A stretch of 64,000 bases of DNA. Source: a bacterium. GTDB lineage: Bacteria > Desulfobacterota > Binatia > HRBIN30 > CADEER01. The position numbers were made by a program, and so were the translations under genes. Below the pieces are notes generated by a model. The model saw nothing but the letters and a program-made list of their open reading frames with translations, was not told the origin of the DNA and searched no databases. This document shows positions 8,627-16,695 of the stretch, piece after piece; the first letter of the stretch is position 1, and the number at the start of each line of letters is the position of its first letter. The DNA is taken from contig JAHBUY010000010.1 in assembly GCA_019637795.1 (NCBI GenBank), positions 62,001 to 126,000 on the forward strand. Direction: 5' to 3'.

Positions 8627-10081
8627 TCAGCGCGCCAGCAGGCGGTGGTAGAGCGCCAGATACTCCTGGGCGCGGCGCGTCCAGGAGTGGTCGAGCTGCA
8701 TGATGGCGCGCATCAGGCGCCGCCAGGCCTGCGGCTGCTGGGTGTGCAGGCGCCAGGCGCGCAGGATCGACTCGGCGAGGTGGGCGGCGTCGAAGGGGGT
8801 GAACGAGAAGCCGGAGGCGGTGCCGTCGGCCGCCGTCGCCGGGGTGTAGTCGACCACCGTGTCCCTGAGCCCGCCGGTGGCGTGGACGATCGGCACCGTG
8901 CCGTAGCGCTGGCTGTACATCTGGTTGAGGCCGCAGGGCTCGTAGGCGCTCGGCATGAGGAAGGCGTCCGCGCCGCCCTCGATGAGGTGCGCGAGGCCTT
9001 CGTCGAAGCCGACGGTGGCGGCGACCTGACGCGGATACTGCGCGGCGAGGGCGCGCACGCCGGCTTCGATGCCCGGGTCGCCGGCGCCGAGGATCACCAG
9101 TTGCAGGCGCAGCGGCGCGACGATGTGGAAGGCGTCGCAGATCAGCGGCATGCCCTTCTGCCAGTCGAAGCGGCCGATGGCGGCGAGCAGCATCGCCTGC
9201 GGGTCTACCGGCAGGCCGCTGCGCTCCTGGAGCGCCCGCTTGCAGGTCGTCTTGCCGGCCAGGTCGTCGGCGCTGAACGCCGCCGGCAGGTGCGGATCGG
9301 CGGCGGGGTTCCAGCGGCTGACGTCGATGCCGTTGAGGATGCCGGACAGCTTGTGGCGGTGGGCGCGCAGGACGCCGTCCAGACCGGCGCCGGCCGATGG
9401 CGTCTGGATCTCCTCGGCGTACGAGGGCGAGACGGTGGTGATGGCGTCGGAGAAGAAGAGGCCGCCCTTCATCAGGTTGAGGCCGCCGTGGAATTCGAGC
9501 GCCTCGGGGTGGAACCAGCTCCAGCCGAGGCCCGCGGTCAGGACCTCGCTCGCCGGGTAGTGGCCCTGGTAGCCGAGGTTGTGGATGGTGAACACCGAGG
9601 GCGTGCCGGGCAGGGCGCCGGCGCGCAGGTAGCAGGGCAACAGGCCGGTCTGCCAGTCGTTGCAGTGGACGAGCGCCGGTGGCGCCTCGAGGACCTGCCC
9701 GAGCGCGATGGCGGCGCGGCAGAGGAGGGCGTAGCGGGCGACGTTGTCGGCGTAGTCGGCGCCGTGCTCGTCCACGTACAGCGCCGGCCGGTCATAGAAG
9801 CCGTCGTGGACGACGAACGCCATCTGGCAGCCATTGCGCTCGAGGAGGCGGAAGCGCAGCGGGTGGTCGACCGGGCCGATGCGCAGCGGGGGCCCGTCGA
9901 CGTCATGGAAGGCGAGCCCCTCGCGGGCGATCGCGGCGGCGGCGCTGCGGTAGAGCGGGCTGACGACCGTCACAGTGCAGCCGCTGGCGGCGAGCGCCGC
10001 CGGCAGCGACTCGGAGACGTCGCCGAGTCCGCCGGTCTGACTGAACGGCCGGACCTCCGAAGTCACGAAGGTGAGCCGCAC
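8627..10081 (-). CDS. glgA: Glycogen synthase (ADP-glucose type)
   Basis: GlgA adds glucose from ADP-glucose to the growing alpha-1,4-glucan. The 484-residue GT5 protein has the two Rossmann domains, with HCNDWQTGLLP, FTIHNLGYQG, GILNGIDVSRWNP, GRFDWQKGMPLI and the C-terminal EPCGLNQMYSQRYGTVPI. The start is a GTG 3 nt after the glgC stop, so the two are translated together. One oddity: the N-terminal KTGGL motif that contacts ADP-glucose reads QTGGLGD here, with Gln at residue 15 where E. coli GlgA has Lys15. All other motifs look intact. Confidence 0.93.
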   Translation of the reverse strand: MRLTFVTSEVRPFSQTGGLGDVSESLPAALAASGCTVTVVSPLYRSAAAAIAREGLAFHDVDGPPLRIGPVDHPLRFRLLERNGCQMAFVVHDGFYDRPALYVDEHGADYADNVARYALLCRAAIALGQVLEAPPALVHCNDWQTGLLPCYLRAGALPGTPSVFTIHNLGYQGHYPASEVLTAGLGWSWFHPEALEFHGGLNLMKGGLFFSDAITTVSPSYAEEIQTPSAGAGLDGVLRAHRHKLSGILNGIDVSRWNPAADPHLPAAFSADDLAGKTTCKRALQERSGLPVDPQAMLLAAIGRFDWQKGMPLICDAFHIVAPLRLQLVILGAGDPGIEAGVRALAAQYPRQVAATVGFDEGLAHLIEGGADAFLMPSAYEPCGLNQMYSQRYGTVPIVHATGGLRDTVVDYTPATAADGTASGFSFTPFDAAHLAESILRAWRLHTQQPQAWRRLMRAIMQLDHSWTRRAQEYLALYHRLLAR

Positions 10082-10084
10082 CGA

Positions 10085-11422
10085 TCATGCCTCGGAGGTC
10101 TCTGGGGTGATCTTCACCGAGCCGGGCTCGTGGATGCGCGGCTGGATGCTGCCGGGCGGCGGCAGCGAGGAGCTCTGGATGATCGGGCCCTCGCGCGGCA
10201 CGATCGCGCCCTTGGGGATGACGACGACGCCGCCCGGGCTGATGTGGAAGCGCTCCGCGTCGGCCTCCGGGTCCTCGCCGATGACGGTGCCGTCCTCGAT
10301 GGTCACGTACTTGTCGCAGATCACCCGCCGCAGGCGGGCGCTACGGCCGATGTTGCTGCCCTGCATCAGGATCGACTCGGCGATGTCGCAGAAGCTGTGG
10401 ACGAAGACGTTGTTGAAGACCACCGAGTCCTGGACCCGGCCGCCGGAGATGATAGCGCCGTTGGCGACGATGCTGTCGACCGCGTGTCCGCAGCGGCCGG
10501 CGGCATCGAAGACGAACTTCACCGGTGGGTACTGCAAGAGCACGGAGCGGATCGGCCAGGCGTGGTTGTACAGGTTGAGCATCGGCGAGACGCTGCGCAG
10601 GTCCATGTTGGCGTCGAAGTAGGAATCGATGGTGCCGACGTCGCGCCAGTAGCCGCGCTCGCGCTCCCCCTCGCCGGGGACGGTGTTGTCGAGGAAGTTG
10701 TAGGCGTACACCGGGTAGCGGCTGATCATCGCCGGCAGCACGTCCTTGCCGAAGTCGTGCGAGGAGTCGGGAGTGGCGTGATCCGCGTGCAGGACCTGCT
10801 CGAGCACCTCGGTGTCGAAGATGTAGTTGCCCATCGACACCAGCGCCTTGGTCGGGTCGCTGGGGAGCGGCCTGGGGTCGGCCGGCTTCTCCTCGAAGCC
10901 GACGATCCGCCACTGCTCGTCCACCTCGATGATGCCGAACTGGCCGGCGGCCTCCTGGCGGTCGAAGGGCAGCGCCGCGACGGTGCAGGCCGCGTGGTGT
11001 TCGCGATGGAAGTCCATCATCTGCCGGACGTCCATCTTGTAGATGTGGTCGCCGCCGAAGACGGCGACGTCCTGCGGCATCTCGTCCTGGACGAGGCTGA
11101 GGTTCTGATAGATGGCGTCGGCGGTGCCGATGTACCAGCCCATCTCGCCGACGCCCTGGGCGGCGGGGATCGGATCCACGTAGTGCTCGGCCAGCGAGCC
11201 GAAGTTGAAGCCGCGCGCCAGGTGGATGAGCAGCGAATTGCTGCGGTACTGGCTCAGCACCTTGACGCGGAAGAAGCCGCTGTTGATGAAGTTGCTGAGG
11301 ACGAAGTCGATGATGCGGTAGCGGCCGCCGAAGGGCACCGCCGGCTTGGCGCGGTCGCGGGTGAGGGGATAGAGCCGCTCGCCGCGCCCACCCGCCAGGA
11401 TCATCACCAGGACATCGATCAT
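10085..11422 (-). CDS. glgC: Glucose-1-phosphate adenylyltransferase
   Basis: GlgC makes ADP-glucose from ATP and glucose-1-phosphate, the regulated step of bacterial glycogen synthesis. The 445-residue protein shows the nucleotide loop ILAGGRGERLYPLT, AKPAVPFGGRYRIIDF, GTADAIYQN, the catalytic FGGDHIYKMD, FEEKP, and the GYWRDVGTIDSY block. A left-handed beta-helix follows (repeats around NGAIISGG, SVVFNNVFV and GSNIGRSARL). It heads a two-gene operon with glgA. The 215-nt gap to the next upstream gene (11423-11637) contains its promoter, with no clear operator. Confidence 0.95.
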   Translation of the reverse strand: MIDVLVMILAGGRGERLYPLTRDRAKPAVPFGGRYRIIDFVLSNFINSGFFRVKVLSQYRSNSLLIHLARGFNFGSLAEHYVDPIPAAQGVGEMGWYIGTADAIYQNLSLVQDEMPQDVAVFGGDHIYKMDVRQMMDFHREHHAACTVAALPFDRQEAAGQFGIIEVDEQWRIVGFEEKPADPRPLPSDPTKALVSMGNYIFDTEVLEQVLHADHATPDSSHDFGKDVLPAMISRYPVYAYNFLDNTVPGEGERERGYWRDVGTIDSYFDANMDLRSVSPMLNLYNHAWPIRSVLLQYPPVKFVFDAAGRCGHAVDSIVANGAIISGGRVQDSVVFNNVFVHSFCDIAESILMQGSNIGRSARLRRVICDKYVTIEDGTVIGEDPEADAERFHISPGGVVVIPKGAIVPREGPIIQSSSLPPPGSIQPRIHEPGSVKITPETSEA

Positions 11423-11637
11423 CGTTCCGCCGCGCGGTCGGCGTTGCGGGCCACGCGCTGCTCGCTCGGGCTGCCGACCCAGGCGGTTTCGCAGCCGAGC
11501 GAGCCGATTTCAAGCCGTCCCGCCGCCGCCGGCAGGGCGAGACGCGAGCGGTCTCGGCTGGCGTCCCTTCGCCGCCGGTCGGGCGCGGCCCACCGGCCGG
11601 AGCGCTGGCGCGGAGGACTGCGCTCGCGGCGCCGGTG

Positions 11638-12060
11638 TCAGGCGGCGCGGCGCGAGCGGCGGCCGGGCGTCTGCACCTGGTGGCGTCCGCGGCCGGCCTG
11701 CAGCCGCGGGCGGCGGAAGCCGCGCTGGCGCTCGCGCCAGCCGGCGATCACCTGGCGGACGCGATCGACGTCCAGGCCGAGCACGTCACACAGGGTGCAG
11801 AACGCGAACGGCCAACTGCGGCTGTTGCTGGCGAACCAGCGCTCGGCTTCGAGCGCCGCCGTGCCGCGCTCCTCGCCCGTGGCGCTGGCGCCGCAGAGCA
11901 CGGCGCTGATCGCTTCCTCGAGCACGGCCACCATCAGCCGCCGTTCGGGCTCGGTGCGCGGGTCGTTCAGCGCCGGGAAGAACTGCGCCGGCAGGACGAC
12001 ATCGTCGCCCTCCCCGTCCGGCTGCTCGTGGTCAGCGTATCGTTCAGCAGGTTGCCCCAT
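11638..12060 (-). CDS. Hypothetical protein with conserved helical core
   Basis: A 140-residue cytoplasmic protein of unknown function. An acidic N-terminus is followed by a helical core (PERRLMVAVLEEAISAVL, then AERWFASNSRSWPFAFCTLCDVLGLDVDRVRQVIAGW), and the tail is strongly basic. The core, ending in a turn plus helix (LGLDVDRVRQVI), resembles a DNA-binding-like fold I have seen in delta-type genomes without a name. I chose the ATG at 12060, because GGAGC lies before it and the upstream extension to 12177 is not protein-like. It may be the last gene of the ppx-CHAD-sixA group, but a 159-nt gap separates it from sixA, long enough for its own promoter. Confidence 0.65.
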   Translation of the reverse strand: MGQPAERYADHEQPDGEGDDVVLPAQFFPALNDPRTEPERRLMVAVLEEAISAVLCGASATGEERGTAALEAERWFASNSRSWPFAFCTLCDVLGLDVDRVRQVIAGWRERQRGFRRPRLQAGRGRHQVQTPGRRSRRAA

Positions 12061-12219
12061 CTCTAGCTCCGATTTCTCCCAGGTATTCCCTCGTGAAGAT
12101 GGAATAAACTGGCGGAATCTTCTGCCGCGGGGGCCCGCGAACTGCCTATCCGGTCGGATTGCTGTGTCGACTGGCACGGCGGGCAGCGCCAGTGGGCAGC
12201 AAAGACGATCGGCGCGCGG

Positions 12220-12729
12220 CTATTTCTGGCTCGCGGCGCGGAGCAGCGCGGGGGGCGCGAACCAGTGCAGGATGCCGGCCGACTTCGCCGGCAGGCCGTC
12301 CACCTCGATGGCCGCCACGCCCGCCTTCTTGAACGGCAGCGGGATGCGATGGGCCGAGCCGGTGAGGAGGTGGGAGGCGAGCTCGCCGAGACCCGGCTGG
12401 TGGCCGACGAGCAGGACCTGGGCGGCGCGCCGCGGCAGGCGCAGGCCACTGGCGATCGCCGCCGCCGCGCTGCCGCCGGCGAGCAGCGGCGTCAGCTCGA
12501 CCTCGCGATCGGGCGCCAGGACCTTGGCGGCGATCCGCGCCGTTTCCTGGGCCCGCCGCAGCGGGCTGGAGATGATGGCGTCGAGCTGCAGGTCGAGCGC
12601 GCGCAGGCCCTCGGCGACCTGGGTCGTCTTGCGGATCCCCTCGTCGGTGAGGGCGCGTTCCGCATCGCTGCCGTCGCGACTCGCGTCCTCGGCGATCCCG
12701 TGCCGCATCAGGTAGAGCATCACGGTCAT
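12220..12729 (-). CDS. sixA: SixA-type histidine phosphatase
   Basis: A 169-residue phosphatase of the RHG branch of the histidine phosphatase superfamily. The catalytic RHG motif includes His10 (YLMRHGIAED), followed by SPLRRAQETARI, and VGHQPGLGELA contains the second catalytic histidine. SixA-type enzymes dephosphorylate phosphohistidine on phosphotransfer proteins. In other bacteria they often sit beside CHAD and Ppx genes, as here. It follows the CYTH-CHAD gene by 53 nt. The likely substrate is phosphohistidine, but an organic phosphate cannot be excluded. Confidence 0.85.
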   Translation of the reverse strand: MTVMLYLMRHGIAEDASRDGSDAERALTDEGIRKTTQVAEGLRALDLQLDAIISSPLRRAQETARIAAKVLAPDREVELTPLLAGGSAAAAIASGLRLPRRAAQVLLVGHQPGLGELASHLLTGSAHRIPLPFKKAGVAAIEVDGLPAKSAGILHWFAPPALLRAASQK

Positions 12730-12782
12730 GGCGACGAGCAGATCATCGATCGGCGGTCTTGGCCAGTGGGATCGCGCCGGCG

Positions 12783-14405
12783 CTACGAGGCCGGCGGCGC
12801 GGCGGCCGGCGGGGTGAGCGCCGCGAGCGTTTCGAGCAGGCTGGCGAGGCGGCGGCGGGCGCCCTTCTCGCTGAACCGCTTCCAGGCGCGGTGGAATTGC
12901 CCCTGGGCGGCGCCGGCGCGGCGCAGCTCGGCGTCGGCGATCGCGGTCAGCGCGGCGCGGGTTGCCGGTGGCACGGGCGTCGGCAGGGCGTCGCGGTAGC
13001 GGCGCACGGTGGCGGCGGCGACGATCGAATCGTTGAAGCGGCCGAGGACGTCCTGCAGGCGGGTGAGCTGCTTGCTGAGCCGGCGCCCGTCGCGTCCGGT
13101 GATCGGCTTGAGCGCTTCGAGCGCGTAGCGCAGGCGCTTGGCGCGGATGCGCAGGCGGTGCAGCTCGTCGGCGTGCGGCAGCTCGCCGACGGCATCGCCG
13201 AGCCGGCGCAGCTTGCGCGCGGCGCGTTTGATCGCGCGCCGTCCGGCGCTGGCGATCGGTTCGGCGCCGGCGCCGCCGGGCGGGCGCCGGGGCGCTGCCG
13301 CGGCGCGCTCGAGCGCCAGCAGCAGGCGCGTGTAGCGGCTCGAGGCGAACGTCTGCTGCAGGGCGGCCAGGGCCTCCAGGCGCTGGCGGCGCAGGGCGCG
13401 CCGCAGCCCGTCGAGCGGGCCGCGCGCCGTCGCGGCGAGGCGGGCGCGGTGCCAATCGGCGGTCGCCAGTTGCACGTCGAGGTCGCGCACCTGGCCGAGG
13501 ACGCCGCCGAGCCATCCGAGCTCGCGCCCGAGCGCCGCGCGCTGGCGCGCCGGCAGGGCGGCCCTGCCGAGGCGCAGCGCGGTCCGCAGGCGGCGGATCG
13601 CGACCCGCATCTCGTGCACGGCCTCGGGATCGTCGCCGCGCCGCGCCGCCGGCTGGGCGGCGCGCAGGCGGCCGAGTTGGGTCGCGATGATGGCGCGTGT
13701 CGCGCTCGCCAGCGTGTCGGCGGCGCTGATCGGCGGCGGTGGCGCGGCGGCGGTGCCGGCCGGCAGCACGGCGTCCAGACCGCGGGCGAACTTGGTCGCT
13801 CGCGAGGGCACGAGGTGGAAGCGGCGGCGGAGGGCGCGGCCGACGGCGACGCAGTCGGCCGCCGCGCCGGCCCGCTGCTCGATCTCGACCTCCCAGTACT
13901 CCGGCGCCGCCGGGGTGCCGTCGGGGTGGCAGACCTGCACCCGGTCGAGGGCCAGCTCGGCGAGCGATGCGCCGCCCGCTGTCGGCAGCACGTCGACAAG
14001 GCGGCGCTCGACGTTGGTCACCAGCACCGGCTGCAGCGGCCGCCCGAGCAGGTAGGGCTGCAGGGTCTCCTGCAGCGGCCCGTCCGGCAGGCGGAACGGC
14101 GCCGCCGGCGGCGCGGCGAGCGGCACCGTCAGCTCCGGTCGGGTGTGCAGGGTGCCGCGGACCCGGCCCGGCCATTTCGCGGTCGCCTCCCAGCGGCGGC
14201 CGTGGCGGCGCAGTCGCACGGCGACGCCGGCGCGCGCCAGCGCCAGGGTCGGCGTGTCGAGGTAGGTGGTCTGCAGGGCCGCGACCCGGCGGCGGCGCAG
14301 GCGATAGTCGCCGAGCGCGCCGACGCCGGCGATGGCGTCCAGCACGTCGCCGGAGGTCGCTTCGAGCTTGACCTCGATCTCGTCGGGGATGGCGGGGGTT
14401 GGCAT
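12783..14405 (-). CDS. CYTH-CHAD fusion protein
   Basis: A 540-residue two-domain protein. Residues about 5-210 form a CYTH tunnel with the ExExK signature (EIEVKLE) and paired basic strands (RLRRHGRRWEATAKWPG). Such domains bind or cleave triphosphates, including inorganic triphosphate. Residues about 235-520 are a CHAD domain of arginine-rich helices with the family histidine segment AVHEMRVAIRRLRTALRL and LHRLRIRAKRLRYALEAL, known to bind polyphosphate. It lies 12 nt after ppx, which supports a role in polyphosphate handling. Whether the CYTH half is catalytic is not shown. Confidence 0.9.
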   Translation of the reverse strand: MPTPAIPDEIEVKLEATSGDVLDAIAGVGALGDYRLRRRRVAALQTTYLDTPTLALARAGVAVRLRRHGRRWEATAKWPGRVRGTLHTRPELTVPLAAPPAAPFRLPDGPLQETLQPYLLGRPLQPVLVTNVERRLVDVLPTAGGASLAELALDRVQVCHPDGTPAAPEYWEVEIEQRAGAAADCVAVGRALRRRFHLVPSRATKFARGLDAVLPAGTAAAPPPPISAADTLASATRAIIATQLGRLRAAQPAARRGDDPEAVHEMRVAIRRLRTALRLGRAALPARQRAALGRELGWLGGVLGQVRDLDVQLATADWHRARLAATARGPLDGLRRALRRQRLEALAALQQTFASSRYTRLLLALERAAAAPRRPPGGAGAEPIASAGRRAIKRAARKLRRLGDAVGELPHADELHRLRIRAKRLRYALEALKPITGRDGRRLSKQLTRLQDVLGRFNDSIVAAATVRRYRDALPTPVPPATRAALTAIADAELRRAGAAQGQFHRAWKRFSEKGARRRLASLLETLAALTPPAAAPPAS

Positions 14406-14417
14406 CGGCGGCCGCGC

Positions 14418-15953
14418 TCAGGTGGCGGAGCGCACCTCGACCTCGAGCCCGAGCACGTCCTGCAGGAGGCCGCTGCGCTGCTTCGCCTCCCACAGCTCGA
14501 GCTGGGCGTCGCCGGACGTGGTGGCGGTGAGCGTCAGGCGGGTGCCGCGCCGGCTGACCGCGATGTCGCGCACGACGCCGTAGTGGGTGCGATCGAGGCC
14601 GTCGGCGATGCGCAGCACGCCGCTCAGGGCGCGCACCGCGTGCCGGGCGCGCTGCGGCAGGCGCCGGAACTCGGCGTCCGATGCCTTCGGTACGCCCTTG
14701 CGGTGGTAGCGCGCCACCAGGCCCATGATCTCCAGCTCCTCGCGCGAGAAGCCGAACAGCTCGCCGTTGGTGATCAGGTAGTACGAATGCCGGTGGTGGT
14801 TGGCGTGGTCGATGTGGTGGCCGACGTCGTGCAGCAGGGCCGCGTACTCGAGCAGCTCGCGCATGCCGTGGTCGACGCGCAGCAGGCTCTCGAGCTGGTC
14901 GAAGAGCCGCAGCGCCAGGCGCGCGATGCGTGGCCCGTGCTCGCTGGTCTCGCCGAGATGGCGCGCCAGGCGGGCGACGCTGCGGCCGCGCGGCGTGCTG
15001 TAGCGCTCGTTCTCCTCGATGTGCTTGCGGTGCCGGGCGATGAAGTCGAGCAGCACGCCCTCGCGCAACGCCCAGGTGCAGGCGACGAGTTGCTTGGCGC
15101 CGATGCGCTGCAGCACGAAGTCGGTCAGCACGGCGCCGGCGACGATGAGGTCGACGCGTTTGCCGTCCAGCCCCTTCAGCTTCAGCCGCTCGTCGCGTCC
15201 GAGCCGGCAGAGCTGGCGGCGCACCTTGGCGATCTCGGTCGCGGCGACGGCGAAGTTGTTGAGGTGGAGCTCGGGGGCTTCGCCGCGCTGGTGGCCGGCG
15301 AGGGCGATGAGGTTGAGCATGGTGCCGGACGTGCCGACCACGCGCCGCACCTTGTGGGCGCGGAACTCGCTCAACATCGGGTCGAGCTGGTCGGCGAGAA
15401 ACGCCTCGAGGGCGTCGATCTCCTCGGCGTCGGGTGGATCGTTGGCGAGGAAGCGCTCGCTCAGGCGCGCGACGCCGATCTTGTGGCTTTCGAGCGCCAC
15501 CGCCTCCTCTTTCTCGGTGAGGATGAACTCGACGCTGCCGCCGCCGATGTCGACGATCAGCGTCGGCTTGTCGCTGAGGTCGATGGCATGCCGGACCCCG
15601 AGATAGATGAGGCGCGCCTCCTCGCGGCCGGGGATCACCTTGACGCGCAGGCCGACGTCGGATTCGACGCGCTCGATGAAATCGCCGCCGTTGGCGGCTT
15701 CGCGGACGGCGCTGGTCGCCACCGCGGTGATCCGCGACACGCCCTGGCGCTCGGCGAGGGTGCGGAAACCGGCGAGGGTGCGGACGCCCGCTTCGATCGC
15801 TTCCGCGGACAGCTTCCCCTTGCTCAGCGTCCGGCGTCCGAGGCGAACCATGTCCTTGGCGCGATCGAGGACGCGGAAGCGGCCATCCGCCTCCACCTGC
15901 GCCACGACCATGTGGATGGAGTTGCTCCCGACGTCGACGGCCGCGATTCGCAT
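14418..15953 (-). CDS. ppx: Exopolyphosphatase / GppA-family phosphatase
   Basis: A 511-residue Ppx/GppA enzyme that releases orthophosphate from polyphosphate or hydrolyses pppGpp. The actin-like fold starts IAAVDVGSNSIHMVV, with AVATSAVREAANG, the phosphate loop VDIGGGSVEF, and GTSGTMLNLI. The C-terminal half is HD-like (LEYAALLHDVGHHIDHANHHRHSYYLI), as in full-length Ppx. It heads a minus-strand operon with CYTH-CHAD and sixA. The Pst/Pho locus begins 2.6 kb further on, fitting a general phosphate-storage role. Ppx and GppA activities cannot be separated by eye. Confidence 0.92.
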   Translation of the reverse strand: MRIAAVDVGSNSIHMVVAQVEADGRFRVLDRAKDMVRLGRRTLSKGKLSAEAIEAGVRTLAGFRTLAERQGVSRITAVATSAVREAANGGDFIERVESDVGLRVKVIPGREEARLIYLGVRHAIDLSDKPTLIVDIGGGSVEFILTEKEEAVALESHKIGVARLSERFLANDPPDAEEIDALEAFLADQLDPMLSEFRAHKVRRVVGTSGTMLNLIALAGHQRGEAPELHLNNFAVAATEIAKVRRQLCRLGRDERLKLKGLDGKRVDLIVAGAVLTDFVLQRIGAKQLVACTWALREGVLLDFIARHRKHIEENERYSTPRGRSVARLARHLGETSEHGPRIARLALRLFDQLESLLRVDHGMRELLEYAALLHDVGHHIDHANHHRHSYYLITNGELFGFSREELEIMGLVARYHRKGVPKASDAEFRRLPQRARHAVRALSGVLRIADGLDRTHYGVVRDIAVSRRGTRLTLTATTSGDAQLELWEAKQRSGLLQDVLGLEVEVRSAT

Positions 15954-16048
15954 GTCCGGTCTGGTCTACCGCCTTTTTCGCCGCACCCGCCGCCTCACCA
16001 CCGGCGGGAGCCCTAGCACAGTTTGCGAATCGCGGAACCTGTGCCGGC

Positions 16049-16138
16049 TCAACGGCGGCCGGTGAGCGAGACGATCGCGCCGACCACGACCAGCAGGCCG
16101 ACCATCACGTAGAGCAGGGTGCCGCTGTCATCGGTCAT
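16049..16138 (-). CDS. 29-residue single-pass membrane micropeptide
   Basis: A very small open frame, too short for most gene finders. It codes for a polar N-terminus (MTDDSGTL), one hydrophobic helix (LYVMVGLLVVVGAIVSL) and a basic end (TGRR), the layout of a single transmembrane peptide with its C-terminus in the cytoplasm. GGAG lies 9 nt before the ATG. It falls in the gap between ppx and exported protein A. No homologue comes to mind. Such peptides often tune membrane complexes, but nothing here names a partner. Confidence 0.5.
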   Translation of the reverse strand: MTDDSGTLLYVMVGLLVVVGAIVSLTGRR

Positions 16139-16240
16139 GTTGGTCTCCAGGCGCGCCGCGAGGTCACCGCGGGTCTCGCGGCCCCCGCCGGGCGAACCGC
16201 ATCACCGGGCGCGCCGAGCTGATGAATCGCGTGGCAGTCC

Positions 16241-16695
16241 TCATGGCAGGCTGACGATGCAGGAGCAACCAGCCACCCCGCCCCCGCCCTGGGCGCAGCT
16301 CAGGACCGTGCAGGCGAGGTCGGCGAGGGTCGGCGCGGCGGCGCCGCCGCAGCGATCGAAGGTCACGGTGAAGAGCTGGCCGAGAGGCGTGTTGCGCGAC
16401 TCGAGCACTTGCAGCCCGTACTCCAGATCGTTGGGCGTGAACGCCTGCGGGACCGGGGCCGGGGCGACGACGCGCTGGCGCACCGAGGTCGCGGTGCCGG
16501 TGCCCGGGATGCTCAGCCGGGTGCTGTTGTAGCCGAGCAGGACGGTCGCCGTGGTGGGTTGGAAGCCGGTCGGCGGCACGAGGTCGACGCGGAAGGCGGC
16601 GGTCGGATTGCCGGGGCTGGTGCACGGTCCGACCACGCAGTCGGCGGGGCAGGTGGCGCAGGTTTCGCCCGGCTCGAGGACGCGATTGCCGCAGA
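16241..16695 (-). repeat. Paralogous C-terminal block, copy 1
   Basis: About 455 bp coding the cysteine motif and beta domain of exported protein A. It is closely similar along its length, in DNA and protein, to 28876-29333 in exported protein B on the same strand, with only single-residue changes over most of the block. This indicates recent duplication or gene conversion of the domain. Confidence 0.8.
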
